DNA of 64,000 bases, from NCBI RefSeq assembly GCF_035975855.1, contig NZ_CP109055.1:8804001-8868000 (forward strand). Reading direction: 5' to 3'. Every line of letters starts with the position of its first letter. Positions within the stretch are counted from its first letter, which is position 1. Under the pieces are notes generated by a model. The model saw nothing but the letters and a program-made list of their open reading frames with translations, had not been told where the DNA came from and searched no databases. This DNA comes from Streptomyces sp. NBC_01304 (lineage in GTDB: Bacteria; Actinomycetota; Actinomycetes; Streptomycetales; Streptomycetaceae). Shown piece by piece: positions 42,436-53,965 of the stretch. The translations under genes were made by a program, and so were the position numbers.

Positions 42436-44187
42436 GTGGCAGCACCTAAGAAGGGCCGGCCGCAGGGTGGCCAGGGCAGGCCGGGACGATCCCTGGCCTT
42501 CATCCTGATCGTCATGGTGGCGCTCACCGGGGGGATGTTCCTCTCCGGTCACACCACGCCGCGACTTGGCATCGACCTCGCCGGCGGCACGAGCATCACG
42601 CTCCAGGCGAAGTCTCAGCCAGGCAAGCCGAATGCGGTCAACAAGGCCAACATGGACACCGCGGTCAACATCATCGAGCGCCGTGTCAACGGTCTTGGTG
42701 TGTCCGAGGCCGAGGTCCAGACCCAGGGCGACGACAACATCGTCGTCAACATCCCCAAGGGCACGAACGAGAAGCAGGCCCGGGAACAGGTCGGCTCCAC
42801 CGCCCAGCTGTACTTCCGCCCCGTCCTGAAGCAAGAGGTCGGCGCGAAGTCGCCGGACCCCTCGCCCAGCCCGTCCGAGTCCGGCAAGGACAAGGACAGC
42901 GGCAAGGACGACGGCAAGAAGGACGACGGCAAGAAGGACGAGGGTTCCGGGGAGAAGGCGACCGATCCGTCGGCGAGCGCCACTCCGCAGGGCCGCGCCG
43001 TCACCGACGGCCTGAAGGACGAGAAGGACCCGAAGGCCTCGGAGACCCCGAAGCCCGACCCCTCGGCGTCCGCGGCGGCCGACAAGCTGAACAAGGACTT
43101 CGCGGCGCTCGACTGCTCGAACGAGAAGACCCGCACCAAGGTCAGCGAGAACGCCAAGCCCGAAGACCCGATGGTCGCCTGTGGCAAGAGCTCGGACGGC
43201 AAGACCTGGCTGAAGTACATCCTCGGCCCGGCCGCGGTCGAGGGCAAGGACGTCACGCAGTCCAAGGCCGTCTTCGACCAGCAGCGCGGGATCTGGATCG
43301 TCACGCTGAAGTTCAGCGATGGCGGTGCCAAGAAGTTCTCGGACATCACCACCAAGCTCAAGACGCAGTCGCCGCCGATGAACCAGTTCGGCATCGTCCT
43401 CGACGGTGACGTCGTCTCGGCCCCCAGCGTGAGCACCACGCTGGACGCCAACGCGGAGATCTCCGGCAGCTTCACCCAGCAGTCCGCGGACGACCTGGCC
43501 AACATCCTGTCCTTCGGCGCCCTGCCGCTCTCCTTCGACGTGCAGAGCGTCCAGACCGTCACCGCGGCCATGGGCGGCGACCAGCTGGAAGCCGGTCTCA
43601 TCGCCGGCGCGATCGGCCTGGCGCTGGTCATCATCTACCTGGTGCTCTACTACCGGGGCCTGTCGCTCATCGCGCTCCTGAGCCTGCTCGCCTCCGCGGT
43701 CCTGACGTACGCCCTGATGACCCTGCTCGGCCCGGCCATCGGCTTCGCGCTGAACCTGCCGGCCGTCTGTGGTGCGATCGTGGCGATCGGTATCACCGCC
43801 GACTCGTTCATCGTGTACTTCGAACGCGTACGTGACGAGGTACGCGAGGGCCGCACCCTGCGCCCCGCGGTCGAGCGGGCCTGGCCGCGTGCCCGGCGCA
43901 CCATCCTGGTCTCCGACTTCGTGTCGTTCCTGGCCGCCGCAGTGCTCTACATCGTGACCGTCGGCAAGGTGCAGGGCTTCGCGTTCACGCTCGGCCTGAC
44001 CACGCTGCTCGACGTCGTCGTGGTGTTCCTCTTCACCAAGCCGCTGATGACGATCCTGGCGCGCAAGAAATTCTTCGCGAACGGCCACAAGTGGTCCGGT
44101 CTCGATCCGAAGCGTCTGGGCGCCAAGCCCCCGCTGCGACGATCCCGCCGCGCCACCGCTCCCGTCGACCACCCGAAGGAGGCGTGA
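42436..44187 (+). CDS. secD: Protein translocase subunit SecD
   Basis: SecD uses the proton motive force to help pull secreted proteins across the membrane. The 583-residue RND-type protein has the first helix (SLAFILIVMVALTGGMFLS), the D1 motif TTPRLGIDLAGGTSITL, and a C-terminal five-helix domain (IAGAIGLALVIIYLVLYYRG, then VVAIGITADSFIVYFER, where the family usually has related RND motifs). A Lys/Asp/Pro/Ser-rich insertion (about residues 135-218, with repeats of GKKD) lies in the extracellular P1 domain. GTG 42436 starts it. SecF follows after 1 bp. Confidence 0.97.
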   Translation: MAAPKKGRPQGGQGRPGRSLAFILIVMVALTGGMFLSGHTTPRLGIDLAGGTSITLQAKSQPGKPNAVNKANMDTAVNIIERRVNGLGVSEAEVQTQGDDNIVVNIPKGTNEKQAREQVGSTAQLYFRPVLKQEVGAKSPDPSPSPSESGKDKDSGKDDGKKDDGKKDEGSGEKATDPSASATPQGRAVTDGLKDEKDPKASETPKPDPSASAAADKLNKDFAALDCSNEKTRTKVSENAKPEDPMVACGKSSDGKTWLKYILGPAAVEGKDVTQSKAVFDQQRGIWIVTLKFSDGGAKKFSDITTKLKTQSPPMNQFGIVLDGDVVSAPSVSTTLDANAEISGSFTQQSADDLANILSFGALPLSFDVQSVQTVTAAMGGDQLEAGLIAGAIGLALVIIYLVLYYRGLSLIALLSLLASAVLTYALMTLLGPAIGFALNLPAVCGAIVAIGITADSFIVYFERVRDEVREGRTLRPAVERAWPRARRTILVSDFVSFLAAAVLYIVTVGKVQGFAFTLGLTTLLDVVVVFLFTKPLMTILARKKFFANGHKWSGLDPKRLGAKPPLRRSRRATAPVDHPKEA

Positions 44188-44188
44188 G

Positions 44189-45337
44189 ATGTCGAAGCTC
44201 GGCAACCTCGGCGCCAGGCTCTACCGCGGCGAAGTCGGCTACGACTTCATCGGCAAGCGGAAGATGTGGTACGGCGTCTCGATCCTGATCACCATCACGG
44301 CCATCGTGGCCCTGGCGGTGCAGGGCCTCAACATGGGCATCGAGTTCAAGGGCGGTGCCGTCTACACCATCCCGAAGACGACGGCGACGGCCGACCAGGC
44401 CCGTGACGTGGCCAAGGACGTCACCGGCCACGAGGCCATCGTCCAGAAGGTGGGCAAGGACGGCCTGCGCATCCAGATCGGCGGCATCAGCCCGACCCAG
44501 GCCGACAAGGTCTCGGAGAAGCTCGCCGACGAGTTCAAGGTCGACGTCAAGGACATCAACGCCGAGAAGGTCGGCCCCAGTTGGGGCGAGCAGATCGCCA
44601 AGAAGGCGTGGACGGGCCTCGCGGTCTTCCTCGTCCTCTGCGTGATCTACCTGGCCATCGCGTTCGAGTGGCGGATGGCGATCGCGGCCCTGGTCGCGCT
44701 GATCCACGACATCACCATCACGGTCGGTGTGTACGCGCTGGTGGGCTTCGAGGTCACGCCGGGCACCGTGATCGGTCTGCTCACCATCCTCGGTTACTCG
44801 CTGTACGACACGGTCGTGGTCTTCGACTCGCTCAAGGAGCAGGCGAAGGACATCACCAAGCAGACCCGCTGGACGTACAGCGAAGTCGCCAACCGCTCGA
44901 TCAACAGCACCCTGGTGCGGTCCATCAACACCACGGTCGTGGCGCTGCTTCCGGTGGCGGGCCTGCTGTTCATCGGTGGCGGTGTGCTCGGCGCGGGCAT
45001 GCTGAACGACATCTCGCTGTCGCTGTTCGTCGGCCTCGCCGCCGGTGCGTACTCCTCGATCTTCATCGCCACTCCGCTGGTCGCCGACCTCAAGGAACGC
45101 GAGCCGCAGATGAAGGCGCTGAAGAAGCGGATTCTCACCAAGCGCGCGGCGGCCGCAGCCAAGGGCGACTCCGCCGAGGGCGGGCAGACGTCGTTCGAGA
45201 AGGACGAGCCGCAGGACACGGTCGAGGACGACGAGGACGGAGAGACCGCCGGCGCGGGCTCCGTCGTAGGCCAGCGCCGCACCCAGCCGCAGTCCCGTGG
45301 CCGCGGCCGAGGCCGTCCCTCGGGCAAGCGCCGATGA
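44189..45337 (+). CDS. secF: Protein translocase subunit SecF
   Basis: SecF pairs with SecD. The 382-residue protein has the first helix (SILITITAIVALAVQGL), the motif NMGIEFKGGAVY, and the C-terminal five helices with LTILGYSLYDTVVVFDSLKE. The C-terminus carries an extra charged tail (about 315-382) ending in an Arg-rich stretch, typical of actinobacterial SecF. Its TGA overlaps apt as ATGA. Confidence 0.97.
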   Translation: MSKLGNLGARLYRGEVGYDFIGKRKMWYGVSILITITAIVALAVQGLNMGIEFKGGAVYTIPKTTATADQARDVAKDVTGHEAIVQKVGKDGLRIQIGGISPTQADKVSEKLADEFKVDVKDINAEKVGPSWGEQIAKKAWTGLAVFLVLCVIYLAIAFEWRMAIAALVALIHDITITVGVYALVGFEVTPGTVIGLLTILGYSLYDTVVVFDSLKEQAKDITKQTRWTYSEVANRSINSTLVRSINTTVVALLPVAGLLFIGGGVLGAGMLNDISLSLFVGLAAGAYSSIFIATPLVADLKEREPQMKALKKRILTKRAAAAAKGDSAEGGQTSFEKDEPQDTVEDDEDGETAGAGSVVGQRRTQPQSRGRGRGRPSGKRR

Positions 45338-45873
45338 CCGCGGTCAAGGAGCTGCTGCTCAGCCGCATCCGGGACGTTCCGGACTACCCGCAGCCCGGCG
45401 TGATGTTCAAGGACATCACGCCCCTGCTGGCCGACCCGGAGGCCTTCTCGGCCCTCACGGACGCGCTCGCCGAGCTCTGCGTCCGGCACGGCGCCACCAA
45501 GGTCGTCGGCCTGGAGGCGCGCGGCTTCATCCTGGCCGCGCCGGTCGCGGTGCGCGCGGGCCTCGGGTTCATCCCGGTCCGCAAGGCGGGCAAGCTCCCC
45601 GGAGCGACCCTGTCGCAGACGTACGACCTGGAGTACGGCTCCGCCGAGATCGAGGTGCACGCCGAGGACCTGGCCGCGGGCGACCGCGTCATGGTCATCG
45701 ACGACGTCCTCGCCACCGGCGGCACGGCCGGCGCCTCGCTGGAGCTCATCCGGCGAGCAGGGGCCGAGACCGCCGGCGTGGCGGTGCTGATGGAGCTGGG
45801 CTTCCTCGGCGGCCGTGAAAGGCTCCAAGGCGCCCTGTCCGGGGCGCCGTTGGAGGCGCTGATCACCATCTGA
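45334..45873 (+). CDS. apt: Adenine phosphoribosyltransferase
   Basis: Apt salvages adenine to AMP with PRPP. The 179-residue protein has the N-terminal core FKDITPLLADPEAF, VVGLEARGFILAAPVA and the PRPP-binding loop VMVIDDVLATGGTAGAS. Coupling to secF by a 4-bp overlap is conserved in actinobacteria, together with rel downstream. A 17-bp hairpin follows. Confidence 0.97.
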   Translation: MTAVKELLLSRIRDVPDYPQPGVMFKDITPLLADPEAFSALTDALAELCVRHGATKVVGLEARGFILAAPVAVRAGLGFIPVRKAGKLPGATLSQTYDLEYGSAEIEVHAEDLAAGDRVMVIDDVLATGGTAGASLELIRRAGAETAGVAVLMELGFLGGRERLQGALSGAPLEALITI

Positions 45874-45912
45874 GCCCGCTGATCCGGCTCCGGTCGGACA
45901 GGCGATGCCATA

Positions 45913-45952
45913 GAACGGGCGTCCTGGGATTCACCTCCCGGGGCGCCCGTTC
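45913..45952. terminator. Hairpin terminator after apt
   Basis: GAACGGGCG (45913-45921) pairs with CGCCCGTTC (45944-45952), extended inward by eight more pairs including G-T wobbles, with loop TTCACC. It ends the yajC-secD-secF-apt unit. Confidence 0.78.
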
Positions 45953-46204
45953 GCGTACGCGGGCACCGCTCGGGGTACGGAGCCCGGGCCGCCGATCGCA
46001 CACGGAGCCCGACCGCCGGAATACCGTCACGTCGCGTACCGTCGAATAGCGATACGTACGGTGACTCGAGGTGTCCCCGCCGACCCGGTGGCACCTGCGT
46101 TTTCCCCGCTCTCTCCCGCCACCGCGCGAGCCCGGCCGCATGGCTCGATACCATGGGCTTTCCGGACCTGATCGGGGGAGCCGGAACCTGCATGAGGAGC
46201 GCTC
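45953..46204 (+). promoter_or_regulatory. Promoter and leader region of rel
   Basis: The stretch after the apt terminator holds no gene. Direct and inverted CGTAC-containing repeats occur near 46026-46062, and a good Shine-Dalgarno GAGGAG (46193-46198) precedes the rel start. No promoter is assigned with certainty. Confidence 0.45.
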
Positions 46205-48745
<2,541 letters not shown>

Positions 48746-48760
48746 CAGCAGACACACGTA

Positions 48761-48797
48761 AGAGGGGCTCCCGTACGTTGCGTACGGGAGCCCCTCT
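48761..48797. terminator. Bidirectional hairpin between rel and the DUF349 gene
   Basis: A perfect 17-bp stem (48761-48777 with 48781-48797) with loop TTG lies between two convergent genes, 16 bp from rel and 22 bp from the DUF349 gene. Confidence 0.9.
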
Positions 48798-48818
48798 CAC
48801 ATGTACCGGGTTCCAGGG

Positions 48819-50051
48819 TCAGCCCCCGAACTCCTCCAGGCCCTTCAGCGCCTGGTCCAGCAGCGCCTGACGGCCGTCGAGCTCCCGCTGGAGCTTGTCC
48901 GCCTTGGAGTTGTTGCCCTGCGCGCGAGCCTGCTCGATCTGGCCGGTGAGCTTGTCCACGGCCGCCTGCAGCTGACCGGTGAGCCCCGCGGCACGGGCCC
49001 GCGCCTCAGGGTTCGTACGGCGCCACTCGGACTCCTCGGACTCCTGCAGGGCCCGCTCCACCGTGTGCATCCGGCCCTCGACCTTGGGGCGGGCATCGCG
49101 CGGCACGTGGCCGATGGCCTCCCACCGCTCGTTGATCGCGCGGAACGCGGCACGAGCCGCCTTCAGGTCGGTGATCGGCAGGAGCTTCTCGGCCTCGTCG
49201 GCCAGCTCCTCCTTGAGCTTCAGATTCTCGCCCTGCTCCGCGTCCCGCTCGGCGAACACCGAGCTGCGGGCCGTGAAGAAGACGTCCTGGGCGCCGCGGA
49301 AGCGGTTCCACAGGTCGTCCTCGTGCTCGCGCTGGGCGCGGCCCACGGCCTTCCACTCGGTCATCAGCTCGCGGTAACGGGCGGCCGTCGGGCCCCAGTC
49401 CTGCGAGTTCGACAGCGACTCGGCCTCGGCGACCAGCTTCTCCTTGGCCTTGCGGGCGTCCTCGCGCTGCGCGTCCAGCGAGGCGAAGTGCGCCTTGCGG
49501 CGCTTGGAGAAGGCGGACCGGGCGTGCGAGAAGCGGTGCCACAGCTCGTCGTCCGACTTGCGGTCCAGGCGCGGCAGACCCTTCCAGGTGTCCACCAGCG
49601 CCCGAAGGCGCTCGCCCGCGGAGCGCCACTGCTCGCTCTGGGCCAGCTCCTCGGCCTCGACGACCAGCGCCTCCTTGGAGTGCCGGGCGTCGTCGGTCTG
49701 CTTGGCCTTCTGGGCCTTGCGCTCCTCGCGACGGGACTCGACCTTCTCGACGAGCTTGTCGAGCCGCTTGCCGAGCGCGTCCAGGTCGCCGACCGCGTGC
49801 GCCTCGGTGACCTGCTCGCGCAGGTGGTCGATGGCCACCGTCGCGTCCTTGGCGGACAGATCCGTCGTCTGCACCCGGCGCTCGAGGAGGCCGATCTCAA
49901 CGACCAGGCCGTCGTACTTGCGCTTGAAGTAGGCGAGGGCCTCATCAGGACTGCCGGCCTGCCAGGAACCGACTTCACGCTCGGTTCCGTCGGCCGCACG
50001 CACGTACACGGTCCCCGTCTCGTCGACGCGGCCCCACGGGTCGCTGCTCAC
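48819..50051 (-). CDS. DUF349 coiled-coil protein
   Basis: The 410-residue protein contains several DUF349 repeats (W-containing helical units such as LRALVDTWKGLPRLDRKSDD, RELMTEWKAVGRAQREHEDD and FRAINERWEAIGHVPRDARP). The whole product is a run of charged alpha-helical coils ending in LQAAVDKLTGQIEQARAQG. DUF349 proteins occur in actinobacteria; the role is unknown. GTG 50051 has GGAGGAGG upstream. It is next to the cyclophilin gene on the same strand. Confidence 0.9.
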   Translation of the reverse strand: MSSDPWGRVDETGTVYVRAADGTEREVGSWQAGSPDEALAYFKRKYDGLVVEIGLLERRVQTTDLSAKDATVAIDHLREQVTEAHAVGDLDALGKRLDKLVEKVESRREERKAQKAKQTDDARHSKEALVVEAEELAQSEQWRSAGERLRALVDTWKGLPRLDRKSDDELWHRFSHARSAFSKRRKAHFASLDAQREDARKAKEKLVAEAESLSNSQDWGPTAARYRELMTEWKAVGRAQREHEDDLWNRFRGAQDVFFTARSSVFAERDAEQGENLKLKEELADEAEKLLPITDLKAARAAFRAINERWEAIGHVPRDARPKVEGRMHTVERALQESEESEWRRTNPEARARAAGLTGQLQAAVDKLTGQIEQARAQGNNSKADKLQRELDGRQALLDQALKGLEEFGG

Positions 50052-50211
50052 AGCGCCTCCTCCACATGATGCCTGCGCGAGGGGTCGGCCCCGGGGCATC
50101 GTCCACAGTTTTCTGATCGGGCAACCGACAGGCGCCCTGCACAACGCCAACATAGGCGAAGCGCAGGGCGGCTGTCCGCATCCAGCGCGAGCCAACTTGC
50201 CCGGCCGGCGC

Positions 50212-51051
50212 TCAGGACTTGCGTACGGTCGCCTTGTTGATGACCGCCGTCGCGTTCGGCGCGGTGTTGCCGGTGGTCGGGTCCGGTGCCGCGGCGCCGG
50301 CTCCCGCGATCTTCTTCAGGACCTTCATGCCCGATTCGGAGATGGTGCCGAACGGTGTGTAGTCGGGCGGCAGCTGACTGTCCTGGTAGACGAGGAAGAA
50401 CTGGCTGCCGCCGGTGTTGCGGCCCTTGCCCTCCTGGGCGTTGTACTGGTTCGCCATGGCGACCGTGCCCGCCGGGTAGATGTTGCCCTTGAGGCTTTTG
50501 TCCTTGAGGTTCTCGTCCGGGATCGTGTACCCGGGCCCGCCCGTACCGGTGCCCTTGGGATCGCCGCACTGCAGGACGTAGATGCCCTCGGTGGTGAGGC
50601 GGTGGCACTTGGTGTGGTCCAGGTAGCCCTTGTTCACAAGGAAGTTGAACGAGTTCACCGTGTGCGGCGCGGCATCCGCCTTGAGGTCGATGCCGATCTT
50701 TCCGCAGGTGGTGTCGAGCTCCATCGCGTACTTCGCCGACTTGTCGATGCTGAGCTCGGGCTCCTTCTTGTAGCTCAGCTCCTTGACCTTGCCCTCGGCC
50801 GGCTTCGCGCACGGGTCCTTGACCGAGGGGGAGGGGCTGGGCGACGCGGCGGCGTCGGTGTCCTTCTTGCCGTCGCCCTTGAAGGCGTCGGTGGCCAGGG
50901 CCACGCCGCTCAGGGCCAGGACCGCGGCGACGGACGCGGCGATCACTGCGTTGCGCCGACGGGCCTTGTGGCGCGCGGATTCCCGCCGCTGCTGCTGCCG
51001 CGCGAACTTCTCCCGGGCGAGCTGCCGCCGCCGCTGATCGTTCGTGACCAC
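50212..51051 (-). CDS. Membrane-anchored peptidyl-prolyl cis-trans isomerase (cyclophilin)
   Basis: The 279-residue protein has a basic cytoplasmic N-terminus (QLAREKFARQQQRRESARHK), one transmembrane helix (NAVIAASVAAVLALSGVALA, about 36-55), an Asp/Ser/Pro linker, and a cyclophilin domain from about residue 90: MELDTTCGKIGIDLKADAAP, HRLTTEGIYVLQCGDPKGTG (the catalytic Arg in CHR), GTVAMANQYNAQEGKG and SQFFLVYQDSQLPPDYTPFG. It acts outside the membrane on proline bonds. GTG 51051 has GAGGAG at good spacing. A 25-bp tandem repeat lies just upstream of its Shine-Dalgarno. Confidence 0.93.
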   Translation of the reverse strand: MVTNDQRRRQLAREKFARQQQRRESARHKARRRNAVIAASVAAVLALSGVALATDAFKGDGKKDTDAAASPSPSPSVKDPCAKPAEGKVKELSYKKEPELSIDKSAKYAMELDTTCGKIGIDLKADAAPHTVNSFNFLVNKGYLDHTKCHRLTTEGIYVLQCGDPKGTGTGGPGYTIPDENLKDKSLKGNIYPAGTVAMANQYNAQEGKGRNTGGSQFFLVYQDSQLPPDYTPFGTISESGMKVLKKIAGAGAAAPDPTTGNTAPNATAVINKATVRKS

Positions 51052-51066
51052 CGGTCTACTCCTCGT

Positions 51067-51116
51067 ACGTCTTGTGATCGTGTCCGACCGAACGTCTCGT
51101 GATCGTGTCCGACCGA
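51067..51116 (-). repeat. 25-bp tandem repeat in the cyclophilin leader
   Basis: Two adjacent 25-bp units (51067-51091 and 51092-51116) differ at one base. They lie directly upstream of the Shine-Dalgarno of the cyclophilin gene, so they form part of its leader or promoter. Confidence 0.92.
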
Positions 51117-51240
51117 GTTTGCTGGGCTCGCCCCGTACCGTATATGGGTTCGCTGTGTGACGAGCCGCGCCGGTAGGCTTTGGCTGTTGCAGGCTTCCGA
51201 GCTGCGGCAATCTCCCGCCGGACCACATTTAAGGACGAAC

Positions 51241-51954
51241 GTGCTCATTGCCGGGTTCCCTGCAGGGGCCTGGGGGACCAACTGTTATCTGGTCGCCCCG
51301 GCCGCAGGTGAGGAGTGCGTGATCATCGATCCTGGCCACCAGGCCACCGAGGGCGTCGAGGAAGCACTCAAGAAGCATCGGCTCAAGCCCGTCGCCGTCG
51401 TTCTCACCCATGGCCACATCGACCATGTGGCCTCGGTCGTCCCGGTGTGCGGAGCCCATGACGTACCGGCCTGGATCCACCCCGACGACCGGTACATGAT
51501 GAGCGACCCGGAGAAGGCCCTCGGCCGCTCCATCGGGATGCCGCTGATGGGCGAGCTGACCGTGGGGGAGCCGGACGACGTCAAGGAGCTGACCGACGGC
51601 GCGAAGCTGAGCCTGGCCGGGCTCGACTTCTCCGTCGCGCACGCGCCCGGGCATACCAAGGGGTCGGTGACCTTCCAGATGCCCGAGGCGGCCGACATCC
51701 CGTCGGTCTTCTTCTCGGGCGATCTGCTCTTCGCCGGCTCCATCGGACGCACCGATCTGCCCGGCGGCTCCCACGCCGAGATCCTCGAGTCGCTGGCCCG
51801 CGTGTGCCTGCCGCTCGACGACTCGACCGTGGTGCTGTCCGGCCACGGCCCCCAGACGACCATCGGCCAGGAGCGCGCCACCAACCCGTACCTGCGGCAG
51901 GTGGCCGCCGGCCAGGGAGCTGCACACCAGCAGGCTCCCCGACGAGGAATGTGA
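51241..51954 (+). CDS. Metallo-beta-lactamase-fold hydrolase (glyoxalase II-like)
   Basis: The 237-residue protein has the metal-binding signature THGHIDHVASV (HxHxDH), APGHTKGSVTF, the Asp in FFSGDLLFAGSIGRTDL and VLSGHGPQTTIGQER, giving a complete two-metal site. These enzymes hydrolyse thioesters such as S-lactoylglutathione analogues; actinobacteria lack glutathione, so the thiol is unknown. GTG 51241 has AAGGA upstream. hisS follows after 12 bp. Confidence 0.92.
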   Translation: MLIAGFPAGAWGTNCYLVAPAAGEECVIIDPGHQATEGVEEALKKHRLKPVAVVLTHGHIDHVASVVPVCGAHDVPAWIHPDDRYMMSDPEKALGRSIGMPLMGELTVGEPDDVKELTDGAKLSLAGLDFSVAHAPGHTKGSVTFQMPEAADIPSVFFSGDLLFAGSIGRTDLPGGSHAEILESLARVCLPLDDSTVVLSGHGPQTTIGQERATNPYLRQVAAGQGAAHQQAPRRGM

Positions 51955-51966
51955 CGAGAGATTTTC

Positions 51967-53229
51967 GTGAGCACTTTTCAGGCCCCCAAGGGCACCTACG
52001 ACCTGATCCCGCCGGACAGCGCCAAGTTCCTCGCCGTACGGGAGACCATCGCGGCGCCCCTGCGCAACTCCGGGTACGGCTACATCGAGACCCCCGGCTT
52101 CGAGAACGTCGAGCTCTTCGCGCGCGGTGTCGGCGAGTCCACCGACATCGTCACCAAGGAGATGTACGCCTTCGAGACCAAGGGCGGCGACAAGCTCGCC
52201 CTGCGCCCCGAAGGCACGGCCTCCGTGCTGCGCGCGGCCCTCGAGGCCAACCTGCACAAGGCGGGCAACCTCCCCGTCAAGCTCTGGTACTCCGGCTCGT
52301 ACTACCGCTACGAGCGCCCCCAGAAGGGCCGCTACAGGCACTTCTCCCAGGTCGGCGCCGAGGCCATCGGTGCCGAGGACCCGGCCCTTGACGCCGAGTT
52401 GATCATCCTGGCGGACCAGGCGTACCGCACGCTCGGCCTGCGGAACTTCCGCATCCTGCTCAACTCGCTGGGCGACCAGGAGTGCCGCCCCGTCTACCGG
52501 ACCGCGCTGCAGGACTTCCTGCGCGGGCTCGACCTGGACGAGGAGACGCTGCGCCGCGCCGAGATCAACCCGCTGCGGGTCCTCGACGACAAGCGGGCCG
52601 ACGTCCAGAAGCAGCTCGTGGGTGCCCCGCTGCTGCAGGACTACCTGTGCGAGGCGTGCAAGGAGTACCACAAGGAGGTGCGCGAGCTGATCACGGCGGC
52701 GGGCGTCGCCTTCGAGGACGACCCGAAGCTGGTGCGCGGCCTGGACTACTACACCCGCACCACCTTCGAGTTCGTGCACGACGGTCTCGGCTCGCAGTCC
52801 GCGGTGGGCGGCGGCGGCCGCTACGACGGTCTGTCCGAGATGATCGGCGGCCCCTCGCTGCCGTCCGTCGGCTGGGCGCTCGGCGTGGACCGTACGGTCC
52901 TGGCGCTGGAGGCGGAGGGTGTCGAGCTCGACATCCCGTCGGCCACCAGCGTGTTCGCGGTGCCGCTCGGCGAGGAGGCGCGGCGCGTGCTCTTCGGCGT
53001 CGTCACCGAGCTGCGCAAGGCCGGGGTCGCGAGCGACTTCTCCTTCGGGGGCAAGGGACTCAAGGGCGCCATGAAGAACGCCAACCGCAGCGGCGCTCGC
53101 TTCACCCTCGTCGCCGGCGAGCGCGACCTCGCCGAGGGCGTCGTCCAGCTCAAGGACATGGAGTCCGGCGAGCAGGAGGCCGTGGCGCTGGACGCGGTGG
53201 TCGCGAAGCTGACGGCGAAGCTCGCCTGA
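51967..53229 (+). CDS. hisS: Histidyl-tRNA synthetase
   Basis: This 420-residue class II synthetase charges tRNA-His. It has motif 1 [18 protein letters not shown], motif 2 [34 protein letters not shown] and the histidine-specific [15 protein letters not shown], and ends with the anticodon-binding domain. GTG 51967 starts it. It closes the conserved housekeeping block. Confidence 0.98.
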   Translation: MSTFQAPKGTYDLIPPDSAKFLAVRETIAAPLRNSGYGYIETPGFENVELFARGVGESTDIVTKEMYAFETKGGDKLALRPEGTASVLRAALEANLHKAGNLPVKLWYSGSYYRYERPQKGRYRHFSQVGAEAIGAEDPALDAELIILADQAYRTLGLRNFRILLNSLGDQECRPVYRTALQDFLRGLDLDEETLRRAEINPLRVLDDKRADVQKQLVGAPLLQDYLCEACKEYHKEVRELITAAGVAFEDDPKLVRGLDYYTRTTFEFVHDGLGSQSAVGGGGRYDGLSEMIGGPSLPSVGWALGVDRTVLALEAEGVELDIPSATSVFAVPLGEEARRVLFGVVTELRKAGVASDFSFGGKGLKGAMKNANRSGARFTLVAGERDLAEGVVQLKDMESGEQEAVALDAVVAKLTAKLA

Positions 53230-53270
53230 CGTCAGTCTTTCCGTACGTCGCGGAGTTCTGCCGTACGTCA

Positions 53271-53309
53271 CCGAGGGGGCCCGGACCGACATGGTCCGGG
53301 CCCCCTCGG
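53271..53309. terminator. Bidirectional hairpin between hisS and the response regulator
   Basis: A perfect 17-bp stem (53271-53287 with 53293-53309) with loop GACAT lies between convergent transcription units. Confidence 0.9.
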
Positions 53310-53341
53310 CATGCCGAGGGTGTCGCGGTCCAACGGATGTC

Positions 53342-53965
53342 TCAGTCCAGCAGCCCGTGCCGCATCGCGCTCGTCACCGCCGCCGTCCGGTCGTCCACGC
53401 CCAACTTGCCGAAGGCGCGCAGCAGATGGGTCTTCACCGTGGACTCGCCGATGTAGAGGCGCCGCCCGATGTCCGCGTTCGTGCAGCCCTCGGCGACCAG
53501 GCGGAGCACCGCCGTCTCCCGCTCCGACAGGCGCGGCCGCTCCGGCCGGGTGCGCAGCTGGTCGACCAGGCGGGCCGCGACCGACGGGGCCAGGACGGTC
53601 TCGCCGCGCGCGGCGGCCCGTACCGCCTGGGCCAGTTCGCCGCGGGCCAGGTCCTTGAGCAGATAGCCCGCCGCGCCCGCCTCGACGGCTCGCAGGATGT
53701 CCCGGTCGGTCTCGTACGTCGTCAGGACGATCACCCGGCAGGGCAGCCCCGCCGCGGCCATCCGCTCGATCGAGTCGACGCCGTCGCCGCCCGGCATGCG
53801 CAGGTCCATCAGGACGATGTCGGGGCGCAGTTCGACGCTCAGCGCCTCGGCCTGCGGGCCGTTGGCCGCCTCGGCGACGACCTGCAGGTCGGGCTCGGCG
53901 GTGAGCATGGCGCGCAGGCCCTCGCGTACGACGGGATGGTCGTCGGCCAGCAGGACGCGGATCAC
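53342..53965 (-). CDS. LuxR/NarL-family response regulator
   Basis: The 207-residue protein has an N-terminal receiver domain with the acidic pair in LLADDHPVVREGL, the phosphorylated Asp54 in IVLMDLRMPGGDG and the conserved Lys in GYLLKDLARGE, and a C-terminal LuxR helix-turn-helix (SERETAVLRLVAEGCTNADI, about 145-205). It is the last gene of the four-gene operon; its ATG overlaps the kinase stop (ATGA). It probably activates the transporter operon; targets are not visible. Confidence 0.95.
   Translation of the reverse strand: MIRVLLADDHPVVREGLRAMLTAEPDLQVVAEAANGPQAEALSVELRPDIVLMDLRMPGGDGVDSIERMAAAGLPCRVIVLTTYETDRDILRAVEAGAAGYLLKDLARGELAQAVRAAARGETVLAPSVAARLVDQLRTRPERPRLSERETAVLRLVAEGCTNADIGRRLYIGESTVKTHLLRAFGKLGVDDRTAAVTSAMRHGLLD

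Noticed and set aside
51157..51240. N-terminal extension of the MBL hydrolase
   Set aside because: The fold starts at GTG 51241, which has its own Shine-Dalgarno; the upstream frame overlaps the divergent promoter region.
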